25,472 nucleotides of DNA from JACDDK01 sp035689095 (GCA_035689095.1 DASSMB010000115.1:1-25472), one strand, 5' to 3'. Counted from the stretch's first letter, positions 8,412 through 16,828 are shown. A program made the numbers and translations. Notes: generated from the sequence alone by a model not told the origin.

Positions 8412-8433
8412 TGAAGATCCTCTGAAGATCCTC
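8412..8433 (+). repeat. 11-bp tandem duplication across a start codon
   Basis: TGAAGATCCTC occurs twice in direct tandem (8412-8422 and 8423-8433). The first copy follows a G, giving GTG AAG ATC CTC and then an in-frame TGA. The second follows a C, giving CTG AAG ATC CTC TAT and continuing into the glycosyltransferase. Deleting one copy would restore a normal GTG start one base after the previous stop. Confidence 0.9.
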
Positions 8434-9669
8434 TATATATGCGCCGACCTCGGCATCCCGGTTCTCGGACGGAAGGGAGCCTCGGTACACGTGCGCGAGC
8501 TGGTCGCGGCTTTCGGGCGGGCCGGCCACTCCGTTCTGGTCGCGGCCTCGCTCCTGAGCAAGTCTCCTTGGGAGGAGCCGGCGACACTGGAGGCCCAACT
8601 ACTCCACCTCCCGCCCGCTCCCGAGACTGCCTCCGCGTTCTACGCGCTCAGGGAGTTCAACGAAACGCTCGGCATTGAGGACTCGCTGCCGGGAGAGTTG
8701 CGCCGCATCCTGTATAACCAGGACATGCTGGCCCAGCTTGAGCGAAGGTTCGAGAACCACGCCCCGGACTTCATCTACGAGCGGGCCTCACTGTACTCGA
8801 CCGCCGGAATCCTCCTGGCGCGAACGCTGGAGCGGCCCCTGCTCCTGGAACTGAACTCACCGCTGGCCGTGGAGCAGGCCGCCTACCGGCAGACGGGCCT
8901 CGGAGAGCTGGCCGCGAAGGCGGAACGCTGGATACTCTCGCGCGCCGACGCGGTGGTCGCCGTCTCGGAACCGTTGCGCGAGTACGCGATCTCGCTCGGC
9001 GCGGAGCCGGAGCGGGTTCACGTGGTCCCTAACGGGGTGAACCCCGAGCTGTTCCATCCCGACATCGCTACACGGGGAGACCGTTGGAAGCCAGGCGATG
9101 GTCCGGTACTTGGCTTCGTCGGAGGTCTGAGACCCTGGCACGGTGTCGAGGTACTGCCGGCGCTCTTAGAACGTCTGGCCGCCCGCTACCCTCATATTCG
9201 TCTGGTGGTCGCCGGCGACGGGCCGCTGCGGAAGGACCTGGAGCGCGACGCGCGGGAGCGGGGTCTCGAACGGAATATCGTCTTCACCGGAACGCTTCCG
9301 CACGAGGAGGTAGCGCCCCTGATCCGGCGCTTCGACATCGCCCTTGCCCCCTATCCCCGCCCGAAGCACGACTTCTACTTCTCGCCGCTCAAGGTCTTCG
9401 AGTACATGGCCTGCGGCGTCCCCGTAGTCGCGGCGGGGCTCGGCCAGATCCCGGACATAGTGCGGGATGGAGAGACGGGTCTCCTCTACCCGCCGGACGA
9501 GCCGGGCGCGCTCCTCGCCGCTTGCGAACGTCTGCTCGACGACCCGGATCTGCGAGTGAGCCTGGGCCGGGCCGCGGCGAAAGAGATACACGCCCGCTAC
9601 ACCTGGGACCGCAACGCTGAGCGCGTGACGGATCTCGCCCGCTCACTGGCACCCCGGAACGAGCGATGA
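8422..9669 (+). CDS. Glycosyltransferase family 4, start altered by an 11-bp duplication
   Basis: The frame is open from before 8422 and ends with TGA at 9667-9669. The family N-terminus is complete only when read from CTG 8422 (KILYICADLGIPVLGRKGAS), giving 415 residues. The first conventional in-frame start, GTG 8491, falls inside the first helix and would remove the first beta strand and glycine-rich loop. The upstream GTG 8411 is separated by a frame-breaking 11-bp duplication and makes only a four-residue peptide whose TGA overlaps the CTG. C-terminal motifs are typical GT4: VLGFVGGLRPWHGVEVL, LVVAGDGPLRKDL and SPLKVFEYMACGVPVVAAG. It probably adds another sugar in the same pathway. Whether it starts at CTG by re-initiation, at 8491, or is crippled is undecided. 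It overlaps the next gene by ATGA. Confidence 0.85.
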   Translation: MKILYICADLGIPVLGRKGASVHVRELVAAFGRAGHSVLVAASLLSKSPWEEPATLEAQLLHLPPAPETASAFYALREFNETLGIEDSLPGELRRILYNQDMLAQLERRFENHAPDFIYERASLYSTAGILLARTLERPLLLELNSPLAVEQAAYRQTGLGELAAKAERWILSRADAVVAVSEPLREYAISLGAEPERVHVVPNGVNPELFHPDIATRGDRWKPGDGPVLGFVGGLRPWHGVEVLPALLERLAARYPHIRLVVAGDGPLRKDLERDARERGLERNIVFTGTLPHEEVAPLIRRFDIALAPYPRPKHDFYFSPLKVFEYMACGVPVVAAGLGQIPDIVRDGETGLLYPPDEPGALLAACERLLDDPDLRVSLGRAAAKEIHARYTWDRNAERVTDLARSLAPRNER

Positions 9670-10685
9670 AGACCAACTCCTTGACTTTCCCCGTGACCGA
9701 CCCGTTCGGTGTCACCAACGATGAAGCGATGCCCTCCCTCACCGCGGCCCTGGACCCCGATGAGGCGCAACTGCGGCTAGGCGCCGCCCTCGGCCCCATC
9801 ACGTTGCGGGAGATACGGGTCACCCGGTACAAACCGGAGCGCCGGTGCGTGATCGAGTACGACGTGGAGATGGAGCGGCCTGGAACGACGCCAGAGGCGC
9901 ATACCCTGATCGGCAAGGTGCGGAGGCTGCGTTCCGGCAAGTCCGGCTACCGGCTCCTCGACGCGCTATGGAGGGCGGGCTTCGACGCGGACGCCCCGGA
10001 CGGCATCTGCGTCCCCGAGCCAGCCGGAGTGGTGCCGGAGCTTCGCATGTGGCTGCAACGCAAGGTGCCGGGACAGGCCGCCACGGACTTGCTGACGACA
10101 CCGGCGGGCGAGGACCTGGCGCGCCGCATCGCCGAGGCCGCCCACAAGGTCCACAGCTCAGGAGTCCCGACCAAGCGCTCCCACACGATGAGGGACGAGC
10201 TTCGTATCCTGCACGAGCGGCTGACGGAGGTCGCGCTCGCGAAGCCTCGGTGGACCGGACGCATCGAACGGCTGCTCGCCGCGTGCGACCGGCTCGGGGC
10301 GGCGACACCGGAGCCAGAGCCTCGCGGCATCCACCGGGACTTCTACGCGGATCAGGTCCTGGTCGACGGAGAACGCATCTACTTGCTGGACTTCGACCTG
10401 TACTGCGCCGGAGACCCCGCCCTGGACATCGGCAACTTCCTGGGCCACATCAAGGAGCAGAGCCTGCGAGCTACCGGCGACCCCGGTTCGCTCGCCCACC
10501 TGGAAGCGGCGATGGAGGAGCGGTTCGTGGAGCTATCCGGTGAGGCGGCGCGCTCCGCCGTCCACTCGTACGCCACGCTCACGCTGGCGCGGCACGTCCA
10601 CCTGAGCACACTCTTCCCGGAGCGCCGCGCGTTCACCGGAGACCTGCTCGATCTGTGCGAGGAGCGGCTGGTGGCCGGATGCTAG
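9666..10685 (+). CDS. APH-fold small-molecule kinase (phosphotransferase family)
   Basis: The product has 339 residues from ATG 9666, overlapping the previous stop by four bases. The C-terminal lobe shows the aminoglycoside-phosphotransferase catalytic loop GIHRDFYADQVLVD (His223, catalytic Asp225) and the metal-binding segment LLDFDLYCAGDPALDIGNFL (Asp242, replacing the DFG of protein kinases). The N-terminal lobe is less conserved, with KPERRCVIEYDVE as the likely ATP-lobe strand region. Members of this superfamily phosphorylate sugars, choline, antibiotics or other small alcohols. In a glycosyltransferase operon, phosphorylation of a sugar or glycolipid intermediate is more likely than drug resistance. 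The substrate is not predictable from sequence. Confidence 0.85.
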   Translation: MKTNSLTFPVTDPFGVTNDEAMPSLTAALDPDEAQLRLGAALGPITLREIRVTRYKPERRCVIEYDVEMERPGTTPEAHTLIGKVRRLRSGKSGYRLLDALWRAGFDADAPDGICVPEPAGVVPELRMWLQRKVPGQAATDLLTTPAGEDLARRIAEAAHKVHSSGVPTKRSHTMRDELRILHERLTEVALAKPRWTGRIERLLAACDRLGAATPEPEPRGIHRDFYADQVLVDGERIYLLDFDLYCAGDPALDIGNFLGHIKEQSLRATGDPGSLAHLEAAMEERFVELSGEAARSAVHSYATLTLARHVHLSTLFPERRAFTGDLLDLCEERLVAGC

Positions 10686-12514
10686 GCAAGATCCGGAAAG
10701 GCGCATCAAGGCCGAGATACCGCTCGCAGTTCGCGGCGGTGGTGCTGGATTACCTCCGCGGAGCAAAGTTGAGCCTGTTCTTCGCCGCCCTTTGCATGCT
10801 CGGCGTGACGCTCACGGAGCTACTACGGCCCTGGCCCCTGGCGATAGTCTTCGACTACATCCTGGGCGACAAGCCGCTGCCTTCATATCTCTCACCCTTC
10901 AAGGACTACTTCGAAGGCGACAAGACGCTGGTGCTGGTGGCGGTCGCGGTCTCCATCATCCTGATCGCGGTTCTGACCGGAATCTTCGCTTACCTCCAGA
11001 TCTACGTGACCTCGCGCATCGGCAACGAATTGGTCTACACGCTGCGCAGGAGGCTCTTCGCCCATCTCCAGAGGCTCTCCCTCTCCTTCCACAACCGCTC
11101 CCGGTCCGGCGAACACCTGACCAAGGTCGTGAGCGACACAAACACGTTGAGAGACGTGTATACGGAGATGGCGCTCAACAGCGTCTCGCAGTCGCTGACG
11201 TTCGTCGGGATGATCGGGATAATGTTCTTCCTCAACTGGCAACTGGCCCTGATAGTGCTGGCGACGATCCCACTTCTCGTGGGCACTTTCCTCTACCGCT
11301 ACCGGACCGCCAAGGCGTCCTCCAAGCGGCAGCGAAGCAAAGAAGCGGAGATTGCCAACAGGGTCAGCGAGGTGCTCTCGACGGTCCCTCTGGTGCAGGC
11401 TTTCAGCCGCGAGAAGCACGAGGAGGAGCGGTTCGAGACCGAGAGCGGCGAGTACCTCAGAGAGAGCATCCGAAACGCCCGCATCGAAGCTGTCGCGACC
11501 CGGAGCGTGACTATCATAGGCGCCCTTGGCACGGCGGCCGTGGTCCTCTACGGGGCCCTGCAGGTGCTGGGAGGCAGCATCTCCCCCGGCGACCTCCTGG
11601 TTTTCACGTCTTACCTTCAGAGCATGTACAAGCCGCTGCGGAACATGGCGAAGTTCTCGACGAAGTACTCCAAAGCCTCGGCCAGCGCCGAGCGGATCTC
11701 CGAGGTCCTGGAGGTCGAGCCGGAGATAAAGGACAGCCCAGATGCCGTGGACGCCCCGCCCTTAAAAGGGGAAGTCGTCTTCGACGGGGTCTCCTTCGAC
11801 TACGGCGACGCGAACGGCGTCCTGGAGGACATCTCCTTCACCGTCCTGCCCGGCCAGCGGGTAGCGCTCGTAGGCGCTTCGGGAGCCGGAAAATCCACGC
11901 TCGTCAGCCTCATGCTCCGCCTGTACGAGCCTCAGCGCGGCGGAATCTTCATGGACGGCGTTGACATAAAGGCCTACAAGCTCAAGTCCCTTAGACGCCA
12001 GATCGGGATAGTCTTGCAGGACTCGGTCCTCTTCGGCACGACCATCCGGGAGAACATCGCCTACGGCAAGTTAGACGCGAGCCGGGAAGAGATCGAAGCC
12101 GCAGCGAAGGCCGCCAACGCCCACGACTTTATCATGAGCCTCGAAGACGGTTACGAGACCATCCTCGCGGAGCGGGGCGACACCCTCTCCGGCGGACAGC
12201 GGCAGAGGATCTCCATCGCCCGCGCCATCATCCGCGATACTCCGATCCTAATCCTGGACGAGCCCATGACAGGGCTCGACGTGGAGAGCGAGGCCATAGT
12301 CCAGGATGCCCTCGACCGCCTCATGGCCGGGAAGACCTCGTTCCTTATCACCCACGACCTCCGTGCGGTGGCGAACGTGGATCTCGTCCTCGTCCTGGAG
12401 GATGGCCGGATCGTCGAGCAGGGAACCCACGGCGACCTCATAGCCCAGAGCAACCAGTACCGCCGGCTCCACGAGCTAAAGACGGGCACGGAAGGGACCG
12501 GATGGTCCAGGTGA
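10679..12514 (+). CDS. ABC exporter, fused permease and ATPase (MsbA-like half transporter)
   Basis: I start at ATG 10679, which overlaps the upstream stop by seven bases; GTG 10655 is an alternative. The 611-residue product has an N-terminal type IV exporter domain with about six hydrophobic segments (for example LSLFFAALCMLGVTL, LVLVAVAVSIILIAVLTGIF, IMFFLNWQLALIVLATIPLL) and a C-terminal nucleotide-binding domain. Walker A is GASGAGKST (399-407), the signature LSGGQ (503-507), Walker B ILILDEP with Glu528, and the H-loop ITHDL. All catalytic elements are present. It should work as a homodimer exporting or flipping an amphipathic or lipid-linked product. Its position between glycosyltransferases and sulfotransferases suggests the operon's glycoconjugate as cargo. 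Confidence 0.92.
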   Translation: MLGKIRKGASRPRYRSQFAAVVLDYLRGAKLSLFFAALCMLGVTLTELLRPWPLAIVFDYILGDKPLPSYLSPFKDYFEGDKTLVLVAVAVSIILIAVLTGIFAYLQIYVTSRIGNELVYTLRRRLFAHLQRLSLSFHNRSRSGEHLTKVVSDTNTLRDVYTEMALNSVSQSLTFVGMIGIMFFLNWQLALIVLATIPLLVGTFLYRYRTAKASSKRQRSKEAEIANRVSEVLSTVPLVQAFSREKHEEERFETESGEYLRESIRNARIEAVATRSVTIIGALGTAAVVLYGALQVLGGSISPGDLLVFTSYLQSMYKPLRNMAKFSTKYSKASASAERISEVLEVEPEIKDSPDAVDAPPLKGEVVFDGVSFDYGDANGVLEDISFTVLPGQRVALVGASGAGKSTLVSLMLRLYEPQRGGIFMDGVDIKAYKLKSLRRQIGIVLQDSVLFGTTIRENIAYGKLDASREEIEAAAKAANAHDFIMSLEDGYETILAERGDTLSGGQRQRISIARAIIRDTPILILDEPMTGLDVESEAIVQDALDRLMAGKTSFLITHDLRAVANVDLVLVLEDGRIVEQGTHGDLIAQSNQYRRLHELKTGTEGTGWSR

Positions 12515-13887
12515 ACGTCGGGACATTGGCGCAGGACCCGACCCTTCCCGACCTCGCTGCCGCTCTGGACTCTCAGGCGATGCTGAAAGTATTCCGAAAG
12601 CATCTGCGGCCCATCGGAGATACGGCTTACGAGATCCAATCCTGCCGACTCTCCCGAATCCGGTACCGTATGTCCTTCAGGTGCATACTGCAATACACGC
12701 TGAGCCTCCTGGACCCCGATACCGGCCGCCAGCGGAACCTCCTGATCTCCGGCACGATGTACGCGGATGCCGACGCAGCCAGGCGGCGCTTTCGCAAACT
12801 CCTTGTAGAGGACCTGGCGCGTGAGATACCGGACTCTCTACTCATCTTCGAGCCGGTGTCGTTCGTCTCCGATCTCGGTATGCTCTTGCAGGTCTTTCCC
12901 TACGACCGCAAGCTCCCTACACTCCCTCTTCTGGCAGCGGGACCGCCGCCGGATCTCGAACCTCTTCTAGTAACAAGGCTCGGTCCCGGAGACTGGCGCG
13001 CGGCGGCGTGGAAAACGGAATCCGTGCGGTACCGGGAGCAGATCGGGGCCGTCCTGAGATACGACGGACGAGCCCGAAATACGGCAACCGGCGAGGAAGC
13101 GCTCAGAAGATTCTACGTGAAGGTCTACCGCGACGACACCGGGGAGCGGACTCTCCGGGCACTCGGAGACATCCGGCGCATCTGTGATGAAAGCGGAGAG
13201 AGCTTCACTGTGGGAACCCCGGTCGCATATACGGGCTGTCTCCGCGCCCTGGTCCTGGAAGAGGCTCCCGGAGCCTCGCTCGAAGACGTACTCCTGGACG
13301 GCGACGACACGGTCGAGACGATGCGGAAGGTCGCCCGCGATCTGGCGGCTTTCAACCAACTCTACATGCACCCGGAACAACGGTACACGCTCATGGACCA
13401 GATCTCCTCTCTAGAGAGGTCAGCCAGACTTCTCAGGTGGGCCTGCCCCAACCTGAGCCCGGAGATCGACACGATAGTCGCCACCGTCGCCGATGGTCTG
13501 GAAGAAGTCCGGCCGCGTCCGACGCACCGGGACCTGAAGCCCGATCACATCTTCCTCGACGGTGCCCGGACGGTCTTCATAGACCTCGACTCGTTCGCCG
13601 GGGCGGACCCGGTACTGGACCCGGCCCTATTCCTGGCCTGGCTCGCCGCCCTGCCGGACCTGCTGCCCGTTCCCCGGAGCCGCGCCCGGATGGCCTCGCG
13701 GACGTTCGCCAGCGAATACTTCGCCCACGTCCCGAAATCCTGGCACGACAGGCTGTACCTGCACTACTCTGGCGCACTACTCGAAGTGGCCCAGGGCTTC
13801 TTCCGCCGCCAGGAGCCGGGCTGGCCCACGAAGATCACAGCCCTCGTGCGGGAAGCCGAGGCATCGCTCGGAGGTGGTATCTGGTGA
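12502..13887 (+). CDS. Second APH-fold kinase with an extended N-terminal region
   Basis: The product has 461 residues from ATG 12502 (AAGGGA just upstream), overlapping the ABC gene by 13 bases. The C-terminal half carries the kinase core THRDLKPDHIFLDG (His342, Asp344) and VFIDLDSFAGADPVLDPALF (Asp361), so the catalytic and metal aspartates are both present; histidine replaces the usual Asn/Gln of the catalytic loop. The N-terminal 200 residues include a strand-rich part (YRMSFRCILQYTLSLLD) that may be an atypical ATP lobe; I do not recognise a separate family there. It is roughly 120 residues longer than the kinase on the other side of the transporter. A role phosphorylating a glycan or lipid intermediate is inferred from context only. 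Confidence 0.8.
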   Translation: MVQVNVGTLAQDPTLPDLAAALDSQAMLKVFRKHLRPIGDTAYEIQSCRLSRIRYRMSFRCILQYTLSLLDPDTGRQRNLLISGTMYADADAARRRFRKLLVEDLAREIPDSLLIFEPVSFVSDLGMLLQVFPYDRKLPTLPLLAAGPPPDLEPLLVTRLGPGDWRAAAWKTESVRYREQIGAVLRYDGRARNTATGEEALRRFYVKVYRDDTGERTLRALGDIRRICDESGESFTVGTPVAYTGCLRALVLEEAPGASLEDVLLDGDDTVETMRKVARDLAAFNQLYMHPEQRYTLMDQISSLERSARLLRWACPNLSPEIDTIVATVADGLEEVRPRPTHRDLKPDHIFLDGARTVFIDLDSFAGADPVLDPALFLAWLAALPDLLPVPRSRARMASRTFASEYFAHVPKSWHDRLYLHYSGALLEVAQGFFRRQEPGWPTKITALVREAEASLGGGIW

Positions 13888-14915
13888 CACGAACGGATAG
13901 GATCGGGCGGGAACAGAAGAAAGCCGCTCTCGTAGAGACTGCGGAGCGAACTTATCGCAACCCCTACCTTTTCATAGTGGGATGTGCACGTTCCGGCACC
14001 ACGTTATTGCACCGAATAGTGGATGCTCACCCGCTCATAGCCATCACCCCGGAGATGCACTGGATCTCTCAGCGCCTGAAAAACCTAGAGAGTTCTACCG
14101 CGAGAATGATCCCCACGGAGGTGGCCGTCGAACTGACCGAACACAAGAGATTTTCCCAGTTTGGCATCGACCGGGAAGCCTTCCAGAGCCTGGCAAGTTC
14201 CACAGAACCCGTATCGTATACAGACTTCCTGACCGGCGTCTTTGAGCTGTACGGAGAGACCAGGTCCAGGCCTATAGTCGGAAATAAGACCCCCGCCTAC
14301 GTGCGGCGCATACCCGAGCTGCACGCCCTCTGGCCCCACGCGAAGTTCGTCCACATCATCCGAGATGGCCGCGACGTTGCCCTCTCCGTTCTGAACTGGA
14401 AGAAAGCGGATCGCACCGCCGGCCGCTTCTCAACTTGGGAAGAGGATCCTATCTCTACGACAGCCCTCTGGTGGGAGCGCAAGGTGCGAACGGGCCGCGA
14501 GGCCGGAAGCGCTCTCGGCCCGGACCTTTATCACGAGATACGATATGAAGACCTCGTAAGCAATACTCGCCGGGAATGCGTTGCCCTCTGTGATTTCCTC
14601 AAGGTGCCTTACGATGATGCAATGGTCCGCTTCCACGAAGGCAAGACGAGGACCGATCTTCCCGACGCCAGGAAAACTCCTAAGAAGGCCTGGTTGCCAA
14701 TCACCGGCGGTTTGAAAGACTGGCGAACTGATATGTCCGCCGAAGATGTCGAAAGGTTCGAAGCGGCAGCAGGCGGGCTTCTAGGAGAGCTCGGTTACGA
14801 GCGGACCGTTCCGAAACCGAGCCCGAGAGCAGTGGAGCAAGCGGCCAGGATCAGGGAGTCGTTCGGCGAAGACATCCAGGGCCATGGCTTAGGATCGCCG
14901 GAGCGCCTAGCTTGA
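13884..14915 (+). CDS. PAPS-dependent sulfotransferase 1 (Sulfotransfer_3 type)
   Basis: GTG 13884 overlaps the preceding stop as GTGA with GGAGG upstream, giving 343 residues. The 5'-phosphosulfate-binding loop is FIVGCARSGTTLL (residues 30-42) and the 3'-phosphate-binding motif FVHIIRDGRDVALSVLNW includes Arg160 to Asp164. Such enzymes transfer sulfate from PAPS to hydroxyl groups of sugars or other small acceptors. Compared with the two following paralogues it has a 25-residue N-terminal extension before the conserved NPYLFIVGC. It shares a 112-bp identical DNA tract with the next gene. It is first of three tandem sulfotransferase genes at the end of the glycan operon. No sulfate-activation genes (CysN/D/C) are nearby, so PAPS must come from elsewhere. 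Confidence 0.88.
   Translation: MTRTDRIGREQKKAALVETAERTYRNPYLFIVGCARSGTTLLHRIVDAHPLIAITPEMHWISQRLKNLESSTARMIPTEVAVELTEHKRFSQFGIDREAFQSLASSTEPVSYTDFLTGVFELYGETRSRPIVGNKTPAYVRRIPELHALWPHAKFVHIIRDGRDVALSVLNWKKADRTAGRFSTWEEDPISTTALWWERKVRTGREAGSALGPDLYHEIRYEDLVSNTRRECVALCDFLKVPYDDAMVRFHEGKTRTDLPDARKTPKKAWLPITGGLKDWRTDMSAEDVERFEAAAGGLLGELGYERTVPKPSPRAVEQAARIRESFGEDIQGHGLGSPERLA
14303..14414 (+). repeat. 112-bp identical tract, copy 1 (in sulfotransferase 1)
   Basis: Bases 14303-14414 are identical to 15262-15373, offset 959, and after six differing bases another 19 match (14421-14439). The tract encodes the segment from RRIPELHALWPH through the 3'-phosphate-binding loop to NWKKADR. The flanking parts of the two genes differ much more. 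Confidence 0.93.
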
Positions 14916-15865
14916 ACCCGTTCGTGTTCATAGTCGGGTGTCCAAGGTCCGGAACAACCTTACTGCGGCGGATGATCGATGCCCACTCCGAAGTGGCGAT
15001 CATAGACGAGACGCGCTGGATCGCCGCCTTCTTCGAAAGACGAAATGGTCTAACGTCAGAAGGCATGGTTACCCCGAAACTGATCGATGAACTGCTTGAA
15101 TACGATAGGTTTGCCAAGTTGGAGATCGGACGAAAGGAACTCGAAAACTTGCTCAGGGACGGCCCACCCATCTCATATCCCGACTTCGTCGCGGGGATCT
15201 TTGACTTGTACGGGCGGCGGCGGAGCAAGTATCTCGTAGGAGACAAGACTCCTCGCTACGCGCGGCGCATACCCGAGCTGCACGCCCTCTGGCCCCACGC
15301 GAAGTTCGTCCACATCATCCGAGATGGCCGCGACGTTGCCCTCTCCGTTCTGAACTGGAAGAAAGCGGATCGCGCACTCGGCCGCTTCTCAACTTGGGGC
15401 AGAGATTCCTTAACGACTGTGGCTCTTTGGTGGGAGTTGCACCTGTTGCTGGCCCGCGAGACCGGAAGTTCACTCAGTCCAGAGCTTTATTACGAGATGC
15501 AATACGAAGCACTCATCTCCGACACTACGAACGAGTGCAAAAAGCTCTGTAAATTCCTGAAGATACCTTACCAGGATGCCATGCTTCGCTTCCACGAGGG
15601 TAGAGAGCGAACGGACCCCGGTCTGGACGCGAAGAAGGCCTGGCGACCCGTCACGGCCGGTTTGAGAGACTGGAAAACGCAAATGTCCGACGCGGACATG
15701 GAAAGGTTCGAGGCGGTGGCTGGCAGCCTCCTCGAAGAACTCGGCTACTACCTCGCCTCTCGTCCAGGAACGGCATCCTTGGAGCATGCGGCCGAGATCC
15801 GACACTCCTTCATCAAGGACCTCGCCTCTCGTAGCCATGCGTTGCCGGAGAACTGGTCTTCGTGA
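14912..15865 (+). CDS. PAPS-dependent sulfotransferase 2
   Basis: TTG 14912 overlaps the previous stop as TTGA and yields 317 residues starting MNPFVFIVGCPRSGTTLLRR, so the 5'-phosphosulfate loop sits at residues 10-16. The 3'-phosphate motif HIIRDGRDVALSVLNW begins at His134. The C-terminal KAWRPVTAGLRDWKTQMSD segment matches the other two copies. The TTG start and 4-base overlap imply translational coupling. Base composition seems lower than its neighbours: 15481-15600 has 56 G/C of 120 by my count, against 70 of 120 in the equivalent part of the third gene (16441-16560). That may mean different ancestry. It is likely paralogous to its neighbours, with a distinct or additional acceptor position. 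Confidence 0.88.
   Translation: MNPFVFIVGCPRSGTTLLRRMIDAHSEVAIIDETRWIAAFFERRNGLTSEGMVTPKLIDELLEYDRFAKLEIGRKELENLLRDGPPISYPDFVAGIFDLYGRRRSKYLVGDKTPRYARRIPELHALWPHAKFVHIIRDGRDVALSVLNWKKADRALGRFSTWGRDSLTTVALWWELHLLLARETGSSLSPELYYEMQYEALISDTTNECKKLCKFLKIPYQDAMLRFHEGRERTDPGLDAKKAWRPVTAGLRDWKTQMSDADMERFEAVAGSLLEELGYYLASRPGTASLEHAAEIRHSFIKDLASRSHALPENWSS
15262..15373 (+). repeat. 112-bp identical tract, copy 2 (in sulfotransferase 2)
   Basis: Second copy of the tract described at 14303-14414, in the same reading frame and at the same place in the protein. The third sulfotransferase encodes a similar peptide with many base differences, so the identity is specific to copies 1 and 2. Confidence 0.93.
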
Positions 15866-16818
15866 ACCCGGTAGTATTCATCGTGGGCTGCCAGAGGTCC
15901 GGCACGACGCTGCTCCGGCGAATGGTAGACGCAAACCCGCACATAGCGATAGTCCACGAGTCGCGCTGGGTCCCAGGCCTCTTCGAGGAGCGGATCGGGT
16001 TGACCCCGGAAGGCTACGTGACGCCCGACCTGATCCGCCTGCTCCTCGACAACCCCAGGTTCGCCCTTATGGAGATCGAACGCGAAGACCTCGAAGGGCT
16101 CCTCGCAGGTGACGACCCCGTCCCGTACCCCAGCTTCATGACCGGCGTCTACGATCTCTACGGCAAGAAACACGGTAAACGTCTCGCAGGAGACAAGACC
16201 CCGAGCTACGTGCGGAGCATCCCCACCCTGCACTACCTCTGGCCGGAGGCGAAGTTCGTCCACATCATCCGTGACGGCCGAGACGTCTGTCTCTCCGCCA
16301 CCAACTGGAAGAGCGGCGGCGAGTTGCGGCGGCGCTTCGTACCCTTGCACGACGAACCCGTAACGACGACAGCCATCTGGTGGGACTGGCTCGTCCGCTC
16401 GGGCCGCGAGGCCGGCGAAACCCTGCCCCCGGACCTCTACCGCGAGGTGCGCTACGAGTCACTGGTCTCCAGTCCCGAAAGAGAATGCGAGGCGCTCTGC
16501 GAGTTCCTGAACATACCGTATGACGACGCGATGGTCCGCTTTCACGAAGGCAAGGAACGTCCCAAGCCCGGCCGCAGCGCCAAGAATGCCTGGTTGCGGG
16601 TAACGCCGGGGCTCAGGGACTGGAGCACCGATATGCCAGCGGACGACATAGAGCGCTTCGAGTCAGCCGCCGGAGAGCTACTCGACGAACTCGACTACCC
16701 GCGTGCCGCGCCGGATCCCGGATCACAGGCACTCGCAACCAGCACGGCCGTCCGTGAGGCGTTCGCGCGCGAGTTACTGTCGGGCGGCGACCGGCCGCCG
16801 GCCTACTGGCGGGCCTGA
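15862..16818 (+). CDS. PAPS-dependent sulfotransferase 3
   Basis: GTG 15862 overlaps the previous stop as GTGA, giving 318 residues: MNPVVFIVGCQRSGTTLLRR with the 5'-phosphosulfate loop at residues 10-16, and FVHIIRDGRDVCLSATNW from about residue 132 with Arg137 for the 3'-phosphate. The C-terminus repeats the KNAWLRVTPGLRDWSTDMP segment of the other copies. It is GC-richer than copy 2 and does not share the identical tract, so it has evolved apart from the first two. It is the last gene of the operon; only ten bases separate its stop from the stop of the convergent guaA, with no visible terminator between. Confidence 0.88.
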   Translation: MNPVVFIVGCQRSGTTLLRRMVDANPHIAIVHESRWVPGLFEERIGLTPEGYVTPDLIRLLLDNPRFALMEIEREDLEGLLAGDDPVPYPSFMTGVYDLYGKKHGKRLAGDKTPSYVRSIPTLHYLWPEAKFVHIIRDGRDVCLSATNWKSGGELRRRFVPLHDEPVTTTAIWWDWLVRSGREAGETLPPDLYREVRYESLVSSPERECEALCEFLNIPYDDAMVRFHEGKERPKPGRSAKNAWLRVTPGLRDWSTDMPADDIERFESAAGELLDELDYPRAAPDPGSQALATSTAVREAFARELLSGGDRPPAYWRA

Positions 16819-16828
16819 GAGAGGCTCC

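Noticed and set aside
8491..9669. GTG 8491 as the start of the third glycosyltransferase
   Set aside because: It would delete the first beta strand and glycine-rich loop (ILYICADLGIPVLGRKGAS) that are clearly coding in the same frame upstream.
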